A stretch of 64,000 bases of DNA from Mantis religiosa (Eukaryota; Arthropoda; Insecta; Mantodea; Mantidae), in contig CM060957.1 in assembly GCA_030765055.1 (NCBI GenBank), forward strand, positions 198,042,335 through 198,106,334, read 5' to 3'. A program made the translations under genes and the position numbers. Below the pieces are notes generated by a model that saw only the letters and a program-made list of their open reading frames with translations, ran no database searches and was not told the DNA's origin. Positions 11,371 through 21,355 of this stretch are shown one piece after another. How positions within the stretch are numbered: the first letter of the stretch is position 1; every line of letters begins with the position of its first letter.

Positions 11371-11458
11371 GCAATGTGTCAATATCTTCTCGATTCACTT
11401 TTGTATTTATTTGTGCTTCACTGTTCCTACGCTTCTTCCAACTTTATACCTATTATGT

Positions 11459-11705
11459 GTTTCAAATGGGAAGAGTTCGGGAGTCCAGCTAATCAGATGC
11501 TGTATCACATTCTGCGTTGCCAGATTGTTACCCCACTCTTTGTATATTTCACTCTCTGTCTCTCTCGCACACTCATACAACATGCAGGTCTACTTGGCAC
11601 AGACATAAGGGTAACCAAATTAAACTTTCCAAACTTTTACAATGATGCATTTTCCAAAATCAAAATTGGAAAAAGCATTTTTGCAAATTATGTATATTTT
11701 TAAAT
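11459..11705. other. Host-side sequence between two PLE insertions
   Basis: This continues the host sequence interrupted at 10742. A reading frame covers 11362-11703, but it begins inside the PLE and crosses the insertion junction, so it is not a gene. Confidence 0.4.
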
Positions 11706-11823
11706 ACTATAACTATACAATTGCTTTCTTGGAAGTGTTGAAAACAGTGTTGTTATGATAAATTAAATATAAAGGGAGTCGATTAATGACACTAAACAAT
11801 CCTTACTTTCAAATTTTTCTGGA

Positions 11824-11902
11824 GCATGTTTCAGAGACTTTGCCTCTATCCTCAGTCGATGGCCAGCTGAGGATAGAGGCAAAGTCTCTGAAACATGTTC
11901 GA
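11824..11902. ncRNA. Degenerate hammerhead-like motif, two inverted copies
   Basis: On the plus strand 11867-11900 reads CTGAGGA, stem II AGAG/CTCT, GAAAC, ATGTTC. It has the order and spacing of the ribozyme at 11313-11346, but the invariant CUGAUGA core is changed to CUGAGGA. The minus-strand copy lies at 11824-11857. With that core change, cleavage is not expected. Confidence 0.5.
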
Positions 11903-11920
11903 GAGAAATTTAAAAGTAAG

Positions 11921-12089
11921 TATTATTAATTTTTAGAGGAGTCGTATTTATTACACATTTGCTTCACTTTCCTTAAAAAAAAAAATAATAATACGAAAGT
12001 GAAGCAGATGTGTAATAAATACGACTCATCTAAAAATTAATAATTTTTCGCCTCACTGTGGTGTTCCAATACAGTTAAATCTCGATATA
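11921..12089. mobile_element. Second miniature PLE nested in the first
   Basis: The repeat ttaaaagtaag occurs at 11910-11920 and 12090-12100. Removing the 169 bases between restores the right arm of the enclosing element. The insert consists of inverted arms 11921-11975 and 11992-12045 separated by an A-rich spacer, plus a one-sided tail of about 44 bases (12046-12089). The same arm sequence begins the PLE at 16376. Confidence 0.7.
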
Positions 12090-12177
12090 TTAAAAGTAAG
12101 TGTTGTTTGGTGTCATTAATCGACTCCCTTTAAATTTAATTTAAACTATAACTATAGTTTATGAACTCCCTGTTTTT

Positions 12178-12800
12178 CTAATCCAATGGAACTGCCAGTG
12201 GCTCAACCATATCGCTCTCAATGTCATTTACGTCAAGAGACAATTCGTCATTGTTACTGTCTTCATTGTCTGAGTCTTCCAAATTTATGATTATAGGTTC
12301 CAAAATCTCGTCCTATGCTATTTCTTTCTTAAAATCGTTTTCTTGAAGGTTTTCTGCATGCCTTACACAGTTTTCCCAGTCCTGTTGCATTACCTTGTCA
12401 ATTTCTTCGTAAACAAGTCGTTCAACGTCCGTCAGTTTAAAAGTTTTATTTCTGCCTCTGCAACCCTCCTTTTTACTTGAGCCCACACCAACTCAATTGG
12501 ATTATATTGGCTGTGGTAAGGTGGGAGGTGTATAACCTGGAGTCCCATTTCAATTGCAAGTTTATACCTCTCATGCACTTTCTCCCTGTTCTTAAATGAA
12601 AGTACTCTTTGGAATAACTCATTTTTAGTTTCTGTTTCCGAAAATTCAACCCCCTTTATTATAACCATTCAACAATTTCGTTCTTCCTGCTGATGGAATT
12701 TGGTATTTTATGTGCAATAACTTTATGATACGGTGCACTATCTATTATAATAATGCTTCCATCTTCTAAATAATTTAAGAATCTGTTGAGAAACCATTCT
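12178..12800 (-). pseudogene. Tc1/mariner (IS630, DDE_3-type) transposase, C-terminal half
   Basis: On the minus strand, continuing from the piggyBac junction at 12800, the sequence reads KEWFLNRFLNYLEDG, SIIIIDSAPYHKV (second catalytic Asp region), then HLPPYHSQYNPIELVWAQVK (third catalytic residue Glu in NPIELVW). A helical C-terminus and an acidic tail end at a stop at 12178-12180. Frame changes occur near 12665 and after 12430, and an internal stop lies near 12326, so it is non-functional. The N-terminal half lies at 15060-15633 on the other side of the piggyBac insertion. The family is the arthropod 'DDE superfamily endonuclease' with RLPPYHCDLNPIELIW-like motifs. Confidence 0.8.
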
Positions 12801-12804
12801 TTAA

Positions 12805-15055
12805 CCCTTTCACCCAAGTTAAAAGGCCCTGAACCGATATGGACGTGTATAGACGTCCTGTGCATACATGCATTTAATGCGTATTTAATGATAATTCTTT
12901 TAAGCCTTATGTTTTACAGTAAGTTTAAATAAATTCTATAAGAAGTAAAAGCTTACCTTTAAAAGTTTTTTCTTGAATGGTACACCTCAAAACAGGGATA
13001 AACACACAAGGGCACATCTTCACATTCACGGCAAATCATACTAGTTTCCTTTCGGATACCTTTCTTGCGGCACACCAAACATTTTCTACAGGGACGTGAC
13101 TTTTTTTGCTGTGGGTGGTACCCTTTTAGGAAAATGTTTGCCTTCAAGTCTGAGGGGTCCTGGGGTGGTGGATTTTTTGCCCCCGGTATGGAGAGGTCTC
13201 TGAATTTTATACTTCTCAATTAGGCTGCGAGCTATTGATATGCAAAAGTCCAGGTACGTCATTGTCTTCTGTGGGTTTAGAGCTCTCCAAATTACTAAAC
13301 AGTTGTATATGGTTATATTCAGCTGGTGTAAAAATACTTTTTTATACCATTTGATTGTTTTTCGCAAAGAGGGATATGCGTGTAATACCTGATCTACTAG
13401 ATCCCTCCACCCATATGCATATTATATTCCTGGATAATATCGGGCTTGAAAATTGACATTTTGTTATGAGCATCAATTTTTCTAGTGTTAATCATCGAAA
13501 TCTTAGAGCTGCAATTGGATAATGCTGTAACAACCCTCCTGTCTTGCCAAGCAACATAGGTCAAGGGTGGGAGCTGATGCACCTGCATTTCTCCTCTTCT
13601 TAGAGCCTTCGTATTCACATCTTTTGGCAAACCAATACAATTTGAGCGTACTGTTCCAAATGCATTTGTTTTTCTTTTGTGTAAGACCATGAATAATTTA
13701 GGGGAACTGTACCAATTATCTAAATATATAGTCCTAGCCTGATCAAGTGCAGATTCCATCAGGTGCATTACTATAGAACCAGATAACTCCAAATCTTTTT
13801 CTCCGGTGTTATCACTCCCTTGGCCAGTGTATATGCAGCTATTGTAAAGATATCCTGTTTTACTTTCACATACATCAAAACCCTTTATGCCAAATCTGGC
13901 CCTCTTTGTTTTGATGTATTGTTTCCAACCTAAACGGCCCTTCCATAGCATCAGGCTTTCATCAAAAGTGATCTTTTCACTAGGCACATAATTTTTTGTG
14001 AGTTTTGAAATAATTTAATCAAAAACTGGTCTGATTTTGGATAGTTTATCATCACATTTTCTGTGCAGGTGAAATGAAGGAAGCGCAAAATGGAAGTAAA
14101 CCTGTTATTTGACATGCATTTCCCAAAAAATGGGGTAGCTAGCATGTCATCTGTAGACCAGTACATTTCTAGCGTAGGTTTACGAATAACACCCATGAGC
14201 ATAATTAGACCAAGTAGTCTGTAAATCTCATTCATTGTTACTTCTGTCTACTTCTGCAATCTGCTCTTAGGTCCTAAATTGCCTTTAGCAATCAGGTCTT
14301 CCTTCACCCTACTCGCATATACATTTGTTTCCGAAACAATGAGAGACAGTAAGTCAGTAGTAAAAAATTTTGTCTAACAGCAAAAAGTCTTCAACATTTT
14401 CTGATGTAATATCAGAAGCCCGCACTTGTCCTACACTAGCTAATTGATTTGCTACATTACTAGTTGAAGCCATGATTAGAACTGAGAAAACTATTTCTAC
14501 TGTGTTTTAGCTAAAGAAATTGCTTGGAACTCTGACGCAGTCTAAATTACTATATGAATTGAGCGAAGAAAAAAGTTACGTCAGCTAACATAAACTTCCG
14601 TTGTTGCAATTAGAGCGATGCTGACGGAGTTTTCTTTCCAGCATGTATAGCGCAATATAAAGAGTTATTATTATGTGTTAGCATAAACTGAAACCTATAA
14701 ACCTTGAACCCAACACTGTTTATTCAGCTGATATACACCTATAGTTTGTAAAACAAAATTACTCAGAATTAGGTGCGTTCGATGCAAAGAATGGCTTTCT
14801 TTACAGTGGTACAAGTTAATGAAATTTCAACGCTTTGTTAATATAGTCTCCATTTTAGTGATACCGCAGATGCATACAGCTTTTAATGGGCTTTAAACCA
14901 GTGTTTGTTTCCCTGAAATAACTTAATAAATACGAAAGGTACGAATATTTATTTATGCAGCATTTTTGCAGCATTTATCAATTTAAATGTCTTGTTCTGT
15001 TTATTGGATATCCGTTTCCGGCTGTGCAGGGTTTAAATGGCCATTGGCAAAGCGG
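12805..15055 (-). mobile_element. piggyBac element inserted at TTAA
   Basis: Both ends carry TTAA (12801-12804 and 15056-15059). The termini are related inverted repeats: ccctttcacc on the left and, on the other strand, ccgctttgcc on the right. The element is about 2.25 kb and encodes a minus-strand piggyBac transposase. Excision of 12805-15059 joins the two halves of the surrounding mariner reading frame without a frameshift (VDTF | KEWF). This confirms the boundaries and the TTAA target duplication. Confidence 0.85.
12959..14475 (-). pseudogene. piggyBac transposase (PGBD-type)
   Basis: Pieces of one transposase lie in successive minus-strand frames. The N-terminus starts near 14472 (MASTSNVANQLASVG), followed by LLSLIVSETNVYA. 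Next is MNEIYRLLGLIMLMGVIRKP (14235-13951). The DDE/D core follows (13987-13397) with TFDESLMLWKGRLGWKQYI (first Asp) and TIYLDNWYSSPKL (second Asp). The third acidic region, DLVDQVLHAYPSLRK, is in a different frame from 13404 on. Last is a cysteine-rich C-terminal zinc-binding domain (CRKCLVCRKKGIRKE ... CRECEDVPLC, 13100-12990). Piggybac enzymes cut and paste at TTAA. At least three frameshifts and a stop near 14240 inactivate this copy. Confidence 0.85.
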
Positions 15056-15059
15056 TTAA

Positions 15060-15633
15060 ATGTATCAACTGTCATCTCTTCGTGACAGTCAGAGGTACTT
15101 TTTGAGAGAAAGATACATTTGCTTTCTGGCAGGAACCCTGTCTTAGCAGATCCAGCATGACAAATGAGCCGACGCCTTTTCCAAGAGGTACCTTTAGGCC
15201 ACCCTTTTTTGAGGATTTTTATTTACCCATGTCTCTTGTAAGTAAAAGATAGGCCTTACATCACCAGGATATATAGTTGGAAATTCACTGTGGTCATAAA
15301 ACTGGAACACCGTTCCGTGTACAATGTCCTTGTCAAACTCACTTAAATTTGTAACCCTCTTCGGAGGACCAACATGTTTCCTGGGCAACACAAACACCTA
15401 GGCACCACTGGCATCAAAGTTTCTTGCTCCTCCACAAATGCGGGACACACTTGCTGTAGCTGTTCTACACGCTTCAGCAGTAAGCTGCTGAGCATTTTTG
15501 AAATCAAGCTGATTTCTATATTTGTCATTGCCCAATTTTTTAAGAACGTGTACATCTTAAAAATGATACTTTGAGCCTGACTTCGTAATACCTGCATTTT
15601 TGACTCGCCACTAAATTCACCGCAAGAAGCCAT
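15060..15633 (-). pseudogene. Tc1/mariner (IS630, DDE_3-type) transposase, N-terminal half
   Basis: The minus-strand frames 15633-15343 and 15397-15194 encode an N-terminal helix-turn-helix region (SQAQSIIFKMYTFLKNWAM). The linker LSEFDKDIVHGTVFQFYDHSE follows, then IFYLQETWVNKN, the first catalytic motif, which is normally YLDETW. Here the catalytic Asp is replaced by Gln. Beyond 15190 comes RRRLICHAGSAKTGFLPES and EEMTVDTF, ending exactly at the piggyBac TTAA. The protein continues at 12800. Two or more frameshifts plus the lost Asp mean it was inactive. Confidence 0.8.
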
Positions 15634-15809
15634 TGCACTATTTAACTCTTACTCTACTGTTGTACAAAGAGCAACTGAATGATATTGATCTGAACTCTCC
15701 AGAGTAAATAAACACTTCTTATCCAGCATTCATTCATAAACATAAGCATACAGCATTTCACAGGCTAACAGGAAATAATGTTTCCTCTTGTTCGCATTTA
15801 ACCTGTAGG

Positions 15810-16370
15810 ACTCTGATTAGTTGTTCACCTTCTAGCGCTCAAGGACAAACACCTTCCCATTTAAAACACATTATAAGCTTGGTTTCCTTACGTATTAAAA
15901 TGTTGCTAGTTTGCCTACGTAGTGTTGGTATTTTCCGCAAAAGCGTGCTTTGGATGTTGGCAATGCTCGAGCCATGAAGTCATGCCCGCCATATTGCTAC
16001 GCCATTAAAGTACACCTTTACCAAGTTCTGTTATATCACGTCTGGGGAAGAAAGATATTCTACATTTGTTTACCTCGCACATCCACTAAAAGCTTGTTAA
16101 ATACGAGAGTAGCTGTTGTACCTGACCTTCCTGGACGTTATCCATGTAACTCTGACCATTACAACTCTGCAAGATACGGCAATGCGACCAGAGTTAAATA
16201 TGTCACAATGCTTTACGCTACATTGGGAAGACCAATTTATTTTAAAAAACTAAGAGTTTATTCTTCCAACAATCAATGAAACATGCTCACGTCAATATTA
16301 CTATTATAAGATTCTTGCTGTAACAAGATTTGTTAAACTCATTCAGTACAATGAGTCTAACACAATCAGT
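15810..16370. mobile_element. Long inverted-arm DNA element, copy C (left arm only)
   Basis: Matches 1497-2040 of copy A in the same orientation (ttataagcttggtttcctta, then the arm with 'gccatgaagtc'). The element breaks off at 16370, where a PLE end begins. The frame 15950-16279 is carried by the repeat and is not a gene. Confidence 0.65.
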
Positions 16371-16375
16371 TAATT

Positions 16376-17265
16376 AATATTTAGATGAGTCGTATTTATT
16401 ACACATCTGCTTCACTTTCGTACCTATTTTGAGGACATGTTTCGCAAATCATCGTTTGCATCTTCTGCTCTTATGCGACTAAAGCTTGATCCAGTGTTGT
16501 CGGTAATTCTGGAGTTGCTGCTGCCATCTGTTGATTTAGTGATGAACTTAAATGTGGGATTCTCTTCTGGTGGGATTTCAAAGTTCATTAGTTGGTTTTT
16601 ATGCTTTTCTATGTATATTCTCTCCCATATGACGAGTTCACTATGTTTTGGTACGTATTTTAGTAATTCTGTGCTATCTTCAATTTCATGATTTTTAGAC
16701 CAGAAATGAGCTGCTATTGCGGACTTATCAATATTTTTGTATCTTAAGTGCCTGAAGTGTTCTTTCTTTCTAGTGCCTATGTTTCTTTTTGTCCTCCCTA
16801 TGTAAATTTTCTCAGTCTTTACACTTAATCTTGTAAATGCCTGACTTTTCTCTGGTTTTATCTTATAAGTATTATTACTGTGAAGTAGGTTTTAAATGTT
16901 GTAATTGTTTTTTGGTGCCAATGTTATATTGTATTTCTTGAATATTTTTTGGAACCTTTTTGTGGCCCAGGGGTGGTAAGTAAATTTAGCAAATCTAATT
17001 TTTGTTTTATTGGTGTGAGAGCTGTGATCTGTTTTAATCTCTTTTGAAGTTTGAATGATTTTAGTTCTTTATCTACAAGGTTTTTTTCCATATCCATTTT
17101 TAATTGCAGTTGTTAAGATTTGATGGTATTCGTTTTTATATTCTTGCTGGCTGAGGGGTAGATTTACTAATCTGTGTGTGAGACTGTTGATGGTGGCATG
17201 TTTTTGTGGAATTGGGTTGAAACTATTTGCTTTGATGTAATTATCTGTGTGTGTTGTGCTTTTCT
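16376..17265 (-). mobile_element. Penelope-like element, 5' truncated
   Basis: The minus-strand PLE 3' end begins with the terminal sequence ttagatgagtcgtatttatt, shared with the miniature PLE at 11929. It continues through a decayed hammerhead (16436-16475), the GIY-YIG domain (16440-16860) and the C-terminal part of RT (16880-17260). It stops abruptly at about 17265. No inverted partner and no clear target duplication were found. Confidence 0.75.
16440..17260 (-). pseudogene. PLE polyprotein fragment: RT C-terminus plus GIY-YIG
   Basis: Reading minus from 17260: TTHTDNYIKANSFNPIPQ and HATINSLTHRLVNLPLSQQ (the conserved region after the RT palm, compare HAIINSLTHRLVN in the PLE at 25955). 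After a poorly conserved linker comes the endonuclease: SGIYKIKC (GIY), EKIYIGRTKRN (YIG), RKKEHFRHLRY, SAIAAHFWSKNHEIED and MNFEIPPEENPTFK. A stop or frame change near 16825, between GIY and YIG, and others in the linker make it a pseudogene. Confidence 0.75.
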
Positions 17266-17274
17266 ATGGATAAC

Positions 17275-17600
17275 TTAAGGGTTATTATGGAATCCAGTAG
17301 AATTGTATATATATCGCCAAGCTACAATTCTACTGGATTCCATAATAACCCTTATCTTATTCAAAGTGCTGTATTTGAAACCCAGCTCCTTTAGGAGACC
17401 GCGCAAAGTGAAGCGCCCATAAGGAAAATCACAAATATCTTGCAAATGTGCAACCAATTCGTCTAAGGTGGGCGCTCTATATTGGCTATATATATGTCAA
17501 AAGTAAGGAAGTTTCGCATAATGGACATAAGATAATTTATTTAGACGAAACCTCGTATGACACCCATGACGTATCGAGAAATTTGGCAACCTTGCAGAAA
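17275..17600. pseudogene. Mariner (IS630-type) transposase fragment, folded back on itself
   Basis: Minus strand 17457-17310 reads GRFTLRGLLKELGFKYSTL followed by a VIMESSRIVAWRY block, the helix region just before the first catalytic motif in this family. The plus strand near 17510-17560 carries the next segment, GHKIIYLDETSYDTHDV, with the first catalytic Asp intact. The VIMESSRIV block also occurs on the plus strand at 17284-17310 as the outer arm of a perfect 29-bp hairpin (17279-17307 with 17322-17350). One part of the gene has therefore been inverted relative to the other. Confidence 0.65.
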
Positions 17601-17639
17601 GATCTGGGAAAAGAAGGGTCGAGGTTGTAAAACGATTAT

Positions 17640-19390
17640 AAGGTTTCGTCAAAGGCAGAAGCCGATGTGCACACGCGTTAACTAAACAGACTTTACTTTA
17701 CTTATGTCCCAAGATTAAATGTTCACCAGGAATCAAGTTTCTACTGTCAGAAATAGCAGTGCATGAATTAACAGATATACGTTGTTGTATTTTCACAGGT
17801 AAGACATTTATTTCTTTGATGTGTACCGACCATGAACAAAGCTCATACAAATCACAGGTTTATGGTGAAATACTACTTTTTTGTGTTATTCTGAAGGCAT
17901 TCGCAGCTATAACATGCCACACAAATTTTGTGACCCTTTTTTTGTAATATGAACACTTGTCTGCTGTGTACTGAGTTACTCCAAAAGATAATGCTACATC
18001 ATAACATGACTGACAATATACAAAGTATGCTGCTCTTAAAACATTCTGATTAATCATATTTTTAAGTTCCTTTAAGCAGAGCAAGCTGAGCTAAGCTTTG
18101 ATAGCTCTTATTTGTTTTCTCCAATAAAGCTCTTTGTATGTTTTGTGCCCAAGAAATTTTCCATCAATACTTCACTTATGATGTAATTGTCATATCTGAT
18201 TTTTTATTCCATTATCGATTTACGCTTTGTTTTAAATTGAAAAAAGGTTTATTTTATCACAATTTAATGATAACTTATTTGCTTCAAATCAATTCTGAAA
18301 AAATGAATTGCAATATTAAAAATAAGAATGTCTTAAGTATAGACACTTGTGAGACATCTGTAGTAGTAGGACCTGGTTCCGAATAATAATCATTTATCCT
18401 GGTTTTCTGCATTTTGTTTAAGAAATATTTAAACCAATTTATAGGGAACTCATTGAAACCGTAAAATGCTAACTATTACAACAAGAGGTTGTCAAATATC
18501 ATAGCTAAATCAGAAAATATTCCTAATTATTTTGTGTTCAAGACTGTAAGTAATTCAGAACTTACAGTTTGTTGTCACGTTAGTGGATATTGTTTCTCTA
18601 AAGCTCAACTGCAATGACTTGGGAATATAATACAGTATATAAATAAAAAATATAAATGTGTATATAAATGGATATCGGAGTTTTAACTCTTTATAATATT
18701 TATTACATTCAACTTACAGTTAAGTACGCTAACGAGGCGGGCGTATAACACTATGTATGTGAAAACCCAGTTATATCCTGATTTTCGATATCTTAAAATT
18801 TATTGAGAGCTAAGCACTTTTTACTCACATGATTTTACTCTTCCTGTTAGCAGTCTGTTTGCTTGCTATAGTACACTCCAGCAATACCTTGTCTTCATGA
18901 TCTGACATATTTAGAATAAGAACTTTATAAGTTGAAGTTTTTCTGAGTTTAGAAAAATGTTATCTCTAGTCAGAGAGTAAACTGTATATTGCAAGTTAAA
19001 TGTATGTAACAAGGAGGTGAATTTAGTGTTAATAGTTATTGTCATTGTGTTAACCTTAAAATCTCTGTAAGTAATTTGTTTAACATTCTCAGTTTAAGTA
19101 GATGATATAAATCTTTGTAATTTGTTTATAAACGCTCGGGAGTGTCCTGCGGTTGCTCTAAGTTATACATCAGTTTATACCAAACTCTACTTTTCTGAAC
19201 TACATTCAAATTGTGTTTTTCACAAAAACATGCAACATTTATACTGGTGAACTCCATTGCACTATTAACAAATATACTTACTTCCCCATAGCGTAATCTA
19301 GTTCTACAAAACCTGGAACATAATATATACCTATGGTTACTCACACTTCTAGCTCCGCTTTTGTTATCTGTGCTCTGTTAGCAAATTATC
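17640..19390 (-). pseudogene. Decayed non-LTR retrotransposon (endonuclease and RT)
   Basis: Minus-strand similarity runs in the correct order. An endonuclease block at 19344-19130 has RLRYGEVSIFVNSAMEF and NVACFCEKHNL (compare 'GGVSIYV.....F..I.L..FCEE'). RT blocks at about 18530-18240 have FYGFNEFPINWFKYFL, then DVSQVSILKTFLFLILQF, a decayed 'GVPQGSILGPLLFL'. A thumb/C-terminal block at 18084-17860 has LKELKNMINQNVLRAAYFV and a KKRVTKFVWHVIAA region. Most catalytic residues are lost and the frame changes repeatedly. The final part (17640-17860) also resembles the centre of the inverted-arm elements (2400-2640). Confidence 0.55.
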
Positions 19391-20440
19391 AACATATTAC
19401 AATTTAAATCTTGTATATGTATACTTAGCTGCTCCATTTTACTGGAAAAAGTGATGATTTCGAAGGTGGCTTGGATGCACTGTTTCACTTCCTGACGTCG
19501 TAGGCAATATGAACTACCTTTAGGCACCTTCGTAACTTGCCATACTGTGGTTTGAGGAACTTGCTACATCTCATAGTTGATTTATTAGGATTACAGAGAT
19601 AAACCTTCCAAATCTGATTCACATCCACTTCTGACACAGCACGACACGCACTGCTTTTCTCTTTCCAAAACGAGTATCCAGAGATTGTGTGTACCATCTG
19701 CGAATATGGTTGTTGAAAGGAGGCTCCTTCCGTATTTTGCCTGAAAATGGTACTGGACTTTTGTAGTGAATCAGTGTTGATTATATTCAAAACTATAAAA
19801 AGTGTTCTCCTTACCGCTAACCTCAAATGTGTTATACACTGCTATTACTGCCATCTGGTGGTAACATATGTTCTAAAGTTGATGTATAACAGAACTGGAC
19901 AGTTTGTCTAACCATTACTACAACAGTAAAAATGGTATATATTGCACATTCTCAATAATAAAAGAAGATGAAGAAATCACTAAACCCTGACAATTATTTA
20001 CAGTGACCCTCTATTTAATTTTGGAAACATTTGTATTCAAACCTCCATTTAAATGTCAGATAAGATGTTGTGGCTTTCAGATTTCTATAGAAGTTTCAGC
20101 AAATTTCAACGACTGGTAAGATTTACAGATGAGGTACACATTAAGTGGAGAGTACATAAAAGAATAATTTACAGTTACCAAATATTGCGCTGGACACAGG
20201 CAGCCGATCATACCTGCCAGGTAGAAAAATACAAATATTTACATATACATCATTTTTTTCTGAAAAGTCATAAGTGTAACACCTGAAAAAGAAAATTATG
20301 GAACAGCAAATGGTAATGGGATAATGCGGATTGTTTTTTAGATATCCCATGTTGAAGTCCATAGTTCCACCACTATGAGTTATGTCATATAGTTTTGGGA
20401 GACACTTCACAACACATGGTCATTGCAGGTTTAAAATTAC
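19391..20440. other. No recognisable gene
   Basis: Minus-strand frame 19485-19826 (113 codons) and plus-strand frame 20053-20286 (77 codons) have no recognisable domain. The latter contains RFTDEVHIKWRVHK, weakly suggestive of a mariner 'FTDE' block, but I cannot support it. Otherwise ordinary AT-rich DNA. Confidence 0.35.
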
Positions 20441-20854
20441 TGCTTTAAGTTTGCAATTCCTTTCTTGGAAGTGTTGAAAACAGTGTTGTTATGATAAATT
20501 AGATTTAAAGGGAGTCGATTAATGGCACTAAATAACACTTATTTTAAATTTTTCCGGAACATGTTTCGGAGACTTTGCCTCTATTCTCAGCCAGCCATCG
20601 AGTGGTTCTCGTTGGTGTAGTTGACAATATTTTGTCAAGTCTCCTCTGGTGGCGGTTCAAGAAACTTGCTAAACAAATCTTTCTGGGGGATGTCGAAATT
20701 GAATACTTTGTTCCTATTTTTTGAAATGAAGATTTGTTCCCACGTGGATAGTTCTTGATTTTCCTGATGTATGTTTTAGTAGTTTTGGTTCTGGATTTAT
20801 GTTTTTTTTTTTTTTTTTTTTTTTTTCAAAAATATGTGGAAACTGCTGATTTTT

Positions 20855-21127
20855 CTAATTGTTTATATTTATGTTTCTAAAGTGTTCCTTTGTTCTTGTT
20901 TCTAAATTTCTTTTGGATTTTTCAACATAAATTTGACTACAGTCACTGCATTCAATTTGATATATACCAGATTTTTTGTTAGATGGAATGGCATCTTTGA
21001 TGTTTGAGCAAATTAGGTTTCTTAAGGAGAAATGGTTGACTAGTGCTTGTTGAATGTTTTGTTTTTTGAAGACTTTTTTGAATTTATCATAGGCCCATGG
21101 ATGGTAATTGAATTTTTTGAAGAACAT
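20855..21127 (-). pseudogene. GIY-YIG endonuclease domain of PLE
   Basis: The frame starts in the linker (KFNYHPWAYDKFKKVFKKQN) and encodes KSGIYQIECSDCSQIYVEKS (GIY, CxxC and the YIG half, with YIG changed to YVE) and RNLETRTKEHFRNI. It stops at 20855, just before the T run at 20802-20826. The domain resumes in other frames toward 20640 (NPEPKLLKHT). The changed YIG motif and the homopolymer argue against activity. Confidence 0.7.
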
Positions 21128-21355
21128 ATTAGTTTCTGTAGATGAGACGCTTGTGGTTTCCTTTAGTAGCTTCTTTTTTTTATTGCTAAGTTCGCTTTTT
21201 TGTCTACTAATGATTTGGGAAAGCTATTTTTTGTGCTATTTCAATTATTTTGTTGTATTCTGTTTTGTATTCTTCTGCTGTGAGAGGGATGTTTACCAGT
21301 CTGCGTGCTAAACTATTGAAGTTTGGCCTGTTTGTGGGATCTTGGGTTGTAGCTA

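Larger units (their letters stand above)
10743..11446 (-). mobile_element. Compact Penelope-like element with inverted 3' ends and 12-bp TSD
   Basis: A complete small insertion bounded by the 12-bp direct repeat tacctattatgt at 10731-10742 and 11447-11458. The left part is a minus-strand PLE 3' end containing the GIY-YIG domain. At about 11196 it switches to a plus-strand copy of the same 3' end, so 10743-10951 and 11196-11404 are inverted repeats of about 209 bp. The right arm carries a further 42 bases (11405-11446) absent from the left. This is the known PLE pattern of terminal repeats in inverted orientation with a one-sided tail. Each arm contains a hammerhead ribozyme motif. Confidence 0.85.
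11718..12144. mobile_element. Miniature PLE (inverted ends only) with 12-bp TSD
   Basis: The direct repeat actataactata occurs at 11706-11717 and 12145-12156. Between them are two inverted PLE 3' ends meeting at about 11860-11866: a minus arm (11718-11858) and a plus arm (11867-12144, itself interrupted). The arms form a near-perfect hairpin, with tctcagtcgatggccagctga at its centre. The left arm is about 40 bases longer than the right (11718-11757). The same end sequence occurs at 20453-20595. No protein domain is left. Confidence 0.75.

Noticed and set aside
11362..11703. 113-codon reading frame
   Set aside because: It crosses the PLE insertion junction at 11446/11447 and therefore cannot be an old gene.
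19485..19826. 113-codon minus-strand frame as a host exon
   Set aside because: No recognisable domain, no clear splice sites and composition like the surrounding non-coding DNA.
20053..20286. Possible mariner fragment (RFTDEVHIKW)
   Set aside because: Only one weak block; no second motif in order, so it is left unassigned.
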